From: Streptomyces sp. GKU 895
GTDB taxonomy: Bacteria; Actinomycetota; Actinomycetes; Streptomycetales; Streptomycetaceae
Length of the DNA stretch: 43,788 nt
Reading direction: 5' to 3'
Assembly: GCA_002027195.1 (NCBI GenBank)
Contig: MWJO01000072.1
Location: 1-43,788 of the forward strand
Shown here: positions 41,051 to 43,788 of the stretch, one piece after another
How the letters are laid out: the number at the start of each line of letters is the position of its first letter
Numbering within the stretch: position 1 is the stretch's first letter
Translations under genes and position numbers: made by a program
Notes under the pieces: generated by a model
What the model was told of the DNA's origin: nothing
Database searches by the model: none
Seen by the model: only the letters and a program-made list of their open reading frames with translations

Positions 41051-42996
41051 GCGTAGCTCCGCTGGGTGGGGTGGACGTACTCGAAGACCAGGTCTTCCTT
41101 GTGCAGGACGGGCGCCTCGCCGGTGCCGGTGAACTCCCAGGCGGCCGCGTAGGCGAACTCCTCGTCCTTGCGGGCGGCCTCGCCGTCGGGGGTCTGGGAC
41201 TCCTCACGGAAGTGGCCGCCGCAGGACTCCGCGCGGTGCAGCGCGTCCAGGCACATCAGCTCGGCGAGCTCCAGGTAGTCCACGATCCGGTTGGCTTTCT
41301 CCAGCGACTGGTTGAACTCCTCGCCGGTGCCGGGGACCTTGATCCGCCGCCAGAACTCCTCACGGATCTGCGGGATACGCTCCAACGCCTTGCGCAGCCC
41401 GGCGTCGGAGCGGGCCATGCCGCAGAACTCCCACATGAGTTCGCCGACTTCGCGGTGGAAGGAGTCCGGGGTGCGGTCGCCCTCCACCGACAGGAGTCGA
41501 GCAAGGCGGGTCTGTGTCTCTGACACTGTCTGGCGGACGACCGGGTGTTCGTCCGTGACCTCGGATTGACGGGGGTTGCGGGCGAGGTAGTCGTTGATGG
41601 TCGCCGGGAGCACGAAGTAGCCGTCCGCGAGACCCTGCATCAGCGCCGACGCGCCCAGCCGGTTCGCGCCGTGGTCGGAGAAGTTCGCCTCCCCGATCGC
41701 GAACAGGCCCGGAACGGTGGTCTGAAGGTCGTAGTCGACCCACAGCCCGCCCATCGTGTAATGCACCGCCGGGTAGATCCGCATCGGGACCTCATAGGGG
41801 TCCTCGTCGGTGATCCGCTGGTACATGTCGAAGAGGTTGCCGTACTTGGCCTCGACCGCCTTGCGGCCCATCCGCCGGATGGCGTCGGCGAAGTCCAGAT
41901 ACACACCCTGCCCGCCGGGGCCGACCCCGCGCCCCTCGTCACAGACGTTCTTCGCGGCGCGGGAGGCGATGTCACGCGGGACCAGGTTGCCGAAGGAGGG
42001 ATAGATGCGCTCCAGGTAGTAGTCGCGCTCGTCCTCGGGGATCTTGTTCGGCGGCCGGTCGTCACCCTTGGCCTTCGGCACCCAGATCCGGCCGTCGTTA
42101 CGCAGCGACTCACTCATCAGCGTCAGCTTGGACTGGTGGTCGCCGGTCCGCGGAATGCACGTGGGGTGGATCTGCGTGAAACACGGGTTGGCGAAGTACG
42201 CGCCCCGCCGATGCGCCCGCCAGACGGCGGTGGCATTGGAGTTCATCGCGTTCGTCGACAGGTAGAACACATTGCCGTAGCCACCACTGGCCAGGACGAC
42301 AGCATCCGCGAAGTACGTGTCGATCTTCCCGGTGATCAAGTCCCGGGCGACGATCCCCCGCGCCCGCCCGTCGACGACGATCAGATCCAGCATCTCGGTG
42401 CGCGCATGCATCTCCACGTTCCCGGCCGCGATCTGCCGCGACAACGCCTGATACGCACCCAGCAGCAACTGCTGACCCGTCTGACCGCGGGCATAGAACG
42501 TCCGCGAGACCTGCACACCGCCGAAGGACCGGGTGTCCAGCAGCCCCCCGTACTCCCGCGCGAACGGCACACCCTGCGCCACGCACTGGTCGATGATCTC
42601 GACGGAGATCTGGGCGAGCCGGTGCACGTTGGACTCCCGGGCCCGGAAGTCGCCGCCCTTGACGGTGTCGTAGAACAGCCGGTGGACCGAGTCACCGTCG
42701 TTGCGGTAGTTCTTCGCCGCGTTGATCCCGCCCTGCGCCGCGATGGAGTGGGCGCGACGCGGGGAGTCCTGATAACAGAACTGGACGACGTGGTACCCCT
42801 GTTCGGCCAGCGTGGCCCCGGCCGAACCACCCGCCAGACCCGTCCCGACCACGATCACGGTGTGCTTGCGCCGGTTGGCCGGGTTGACCAGCTTGGCCTC
42901 GAAACGGCGCCTGTCCCAGCGCTCGTTGACCGGGCCGGAAGGCGCCTTGCCGTCCGTCAGCGGCTCGCCGGTCCGGTACTCCGCGAAAGCACTCAT
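41047..42996 (-). CDS. sdhA: Succinate dehydrogenase/fumarate reductase flavoprotein subunit
   Basis: This is a 649-residue catalytic subunit. The FAD fold is VIVVGTGLAGGSAGATLAEQ, and the covalent-FAD histidine lies in RRAHSIAAQGGINAAKNY. Active-site segments include TQIHPTCIPRTGDHQSKLTL and GEANFSDHGANRLGASALMQ. The C-terminal domain is complete. The full-length flavoprotein, with an adjoining single-polypeptide cytochrome b, is the Bacillus-type layout that Streptomyces uses in one of its two sdh operons. Confidence 0.95.
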   Translation of the reverse strand: MSAFAEYRTGEPLTDGKAPSGPVNERWDRRRFEAKLVNPANRRKHTVIVVGTGLAGGSAGATLAEQGYHVVQFCYQDSPRRAHSIAAQGGINAAKNYRNDGDSVHRLFYDTVKGGDFRARESNVHRLAQISVEIIDQCVAQGVPFAREYGGLLDTRSFGGVQVSRTFYARGQTGQQLLLGAYQALSRQIAAGNVEMHARTEMLDLIVVDGRARGIVARDLITGKIDTYFADAVVLASGGYGNVFYLSTNAMNSNATAVWRAHRRGAYFANPCFTQIHPTCIPRTGDHQSKLTLMSESLRNDGRIWVPKAKGDDRPPNKIPEDERDYYLERIYPSFGNLVPRDIASRAAKNVCDEGRGVGPGGQGVYLDFADAIRRMGRKAVEAKYGNLFDMYQRITDEDPYEVPMRIYPAVHYTMGGLWVDYDLQTTVPGLFAIGEANFSDHGANRLGASALMQGLADGYFVLPATINDYLARNPRQSEVTDEHPVVRQTVSETQTRLARLLSVEGDRTPDSFHREVGELMWEFCGMARSDAGLRKALERIPQIREEFWRRIKVPGTGEEFNQSLEKANRIVDYLELAELMCLDALHRAESCGGHFREESQTPDGEAARKDEEFAYAAAWEFTGTGEAPVLHKEDLVFEYVHPTQRSYA

Positions 42997-42998
42997 GT

Positions 42999-43718
42999 TC
43001 AGCTCACCACTCCGGTCATCACTGCCACGGGCACGGCGAGGAAGCCGGCCGTGAGCACAAGGGCGAGAACGTTCGCCGTGGCCTTCAAGACGCGGTCACG
43101 TGTGCGGCTGCCGGCCCCCAGGCTCTGCGCGGCACTCCAGAAACCGTGCCGGACATGCACACCCAGCGCCGAGACCGCGGTGATGTAGATGACATTGCCG
43201 TACCAGGTGGAGAAGGTGTCCAGCACGTTCTGATACGGCCGGCCCTCCTCAAAACCCCTGGTATGGACCGTGCCCGTCGTCAGGTCGAGCAAATGCCAGA
43301 CGATGAACAGGCCCAGGATCACCCCACCCCAGCGCATCGTCCGCGTGGCATAACTCGCCCGCCTCTTCTTGTGCACGTACTTCGACGGGCGGGCCTTGAT
43401 GTCCCGGCGGCTCAGCTGGTACGCGCAGACACCGTGGGCGACGACCGCCACGATCAACACCGCCCGTAGTCCCCACAGGAACCACTCGTAGTGCAGGGCC
43501 GGTTCGCCAAGGGTGCGCAGCCAGTGGGCGTATTCGTTGAAGTCGTCGGGGCCGAAGAAGATCTTCAGGTTTCCCAGCATGTGCAGGACGAGGTACATCA
43601 GCATGATCAGGCCGCTGACGGCCATCACCGTCTTCTTGCCGACGGAGCTGTCCCACAGGGTGCGTGCCGTGGACGGTCGTCGATTCGTCCGCGTTGCCAG
43701 AGCCATGTCACAAGACAT
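42999..43718 (-). CDS. sdhC: Succinate dehydrogenase cytochrome b subunit
   Basis: This 239-residue membrane anchor has five hydrophobic segments (KKTVMAVSGLIMLMYLVLHM, FLWGLRAVLIVAVVAHGVCA, GVILGLFIVWHLLDL, VIYITAVSALGVHVRHGF and ANVLALVLTAGFLAVPVAVM). Histidines in helices (VLHMLGN, VAHGVCAY, WHLLDL, VRHGFW) are candidates for two b hemes. ATG 43718 has no Shine-Dalgarno; ATG 43706 (MALATRTNRR) is an equally good start, and a leaderless transcript is possible. It is the first gene of the operon, two bases before sdhA. Confidence 0.9.
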   Translation of the reverse strand: MSCDMALATRTNRRPSTARTLWDSSVGKKTVMAVSGLIMLMYLVLHMLGNLKIFFGPDDFNEYAHWLRTLGEPALHYEWFLWGLRAVLIVAVVAHGVCAYQLSRRDIKARPSKYVHKKRRASYATRTMRWGGVILGLFIVWHLLDLTTGTVHTRGFEEGRPYQNVLDTFSTWYGNVIYITAVSALGVHVRHGFWSAAQSLGAGSRTRDRVLKATANVLALVLTAGFLAVPVAVMTGVVS

Positions 43719-43788
43719 TAGGGAGGGTCGGGTAGAGAGATCCCGTGACGGACGCTGGGAGCGGGGGTGGGGTGGCCGTGGCGCGCGG

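Noticed and set aside
1..43788. tRNA, rRNA, CRISPR arrays
   Set aside because: None was recognised by eye. The repeated hairpins lack CRISPR-like identical repeats and spacers.

Overview
The window looks like part of a linear actinobacterial chromosome, almost certainly Streptomyces or a close relative. GC is very high, third codon positions are strongly GC-biased, GTG starts are frequent, genes overlap by GTGA/ATGA, and the right edge carries a Streptomyces-type sdhC-sdhA-sdhB operon. Three zones can be read.

Zone 1 (about 1-6600) is a decaying Tn7/Tn5053-like transposon: TnsA-like endonuclease, TnsB/TniA-like DDE transposase, TnsC/TniB-like AAA ATPase and TniQ, all on the + strand. The first three are frameshifted; only tniQ is open. 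The cassette lies between two near-identical palindromes (TGACG-N3-CGTCA at 222-234 and 6205-6217) and two arrays of short hairpins with TCC loops (8-169 and 6049-6161). A truncated transposase-like helix-turn-helix fragment (6371 to about 6600) marks the junction.

Zone 2 (about 7.6-35.5 kb) is a biosynthetic gene cluster that I cannot match to a known product. The minus-strand operon 15921-8233 holds a complete hydrazinoacetic-acid set: lysine N6-hydroxylase, glycine-oxidase-like flavoenzyme and a cupin-MetRS hydrazine synthetase. These are followed by an AMP-forming ligase, a GNAT acyltransferase and a C45 acyltransferase-like protein. The divergent + operon 16188-23998 holds a carrier protein, an acyl-CoA-dehydrogenase pair, a PPTase, a KASIII-like enzyme, a formyltransferase-like protein, a second carrier protein, a half-KS/KS pair and an enoyl-CoA hydratase; it ends at a strong terminator. 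The second + operon 24334-35491 holds two BtrH-like acyltransferases, a beta-sandwich protein, an Fe(II)/2OG dioxygenase, a class II aaRS-like amino acid:carrier-protein ligase with its carrier protein, a MATE exporter, an ATP-grasp ligase, a GSA-aminomutase-like PLP enzyme, a thioesterase, a second PPTase and a DDAH-like hydrolase. There are no modular PKS or NRPS genes. The inferred logic is that glycine and N6-hydroxylysine give a hydrazine, which is N-acylated, loaded on a carrier protein, oxidised and extended by a discrete KS system, then joined to an amino acid carried on a second protein by BtrH-type and ATP-grasp ligation.

Zone 3 (about 35.6 kb to the end) is ordinary chromosome: AhpD-like protein, GtrA protein, TetR regulator, ECF41-like sigma factor, secreted BBE-type flavin oxidase and succinate dehydrogenase.

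At least eight genes are interrupted by single-base frameshifts. Seven of these eight or more shifts are in the same direction (one base missing in a GC-rich run), and they affect biosynthetic genes as well as the transposon, so part of the apparent decay may be sequencing error.
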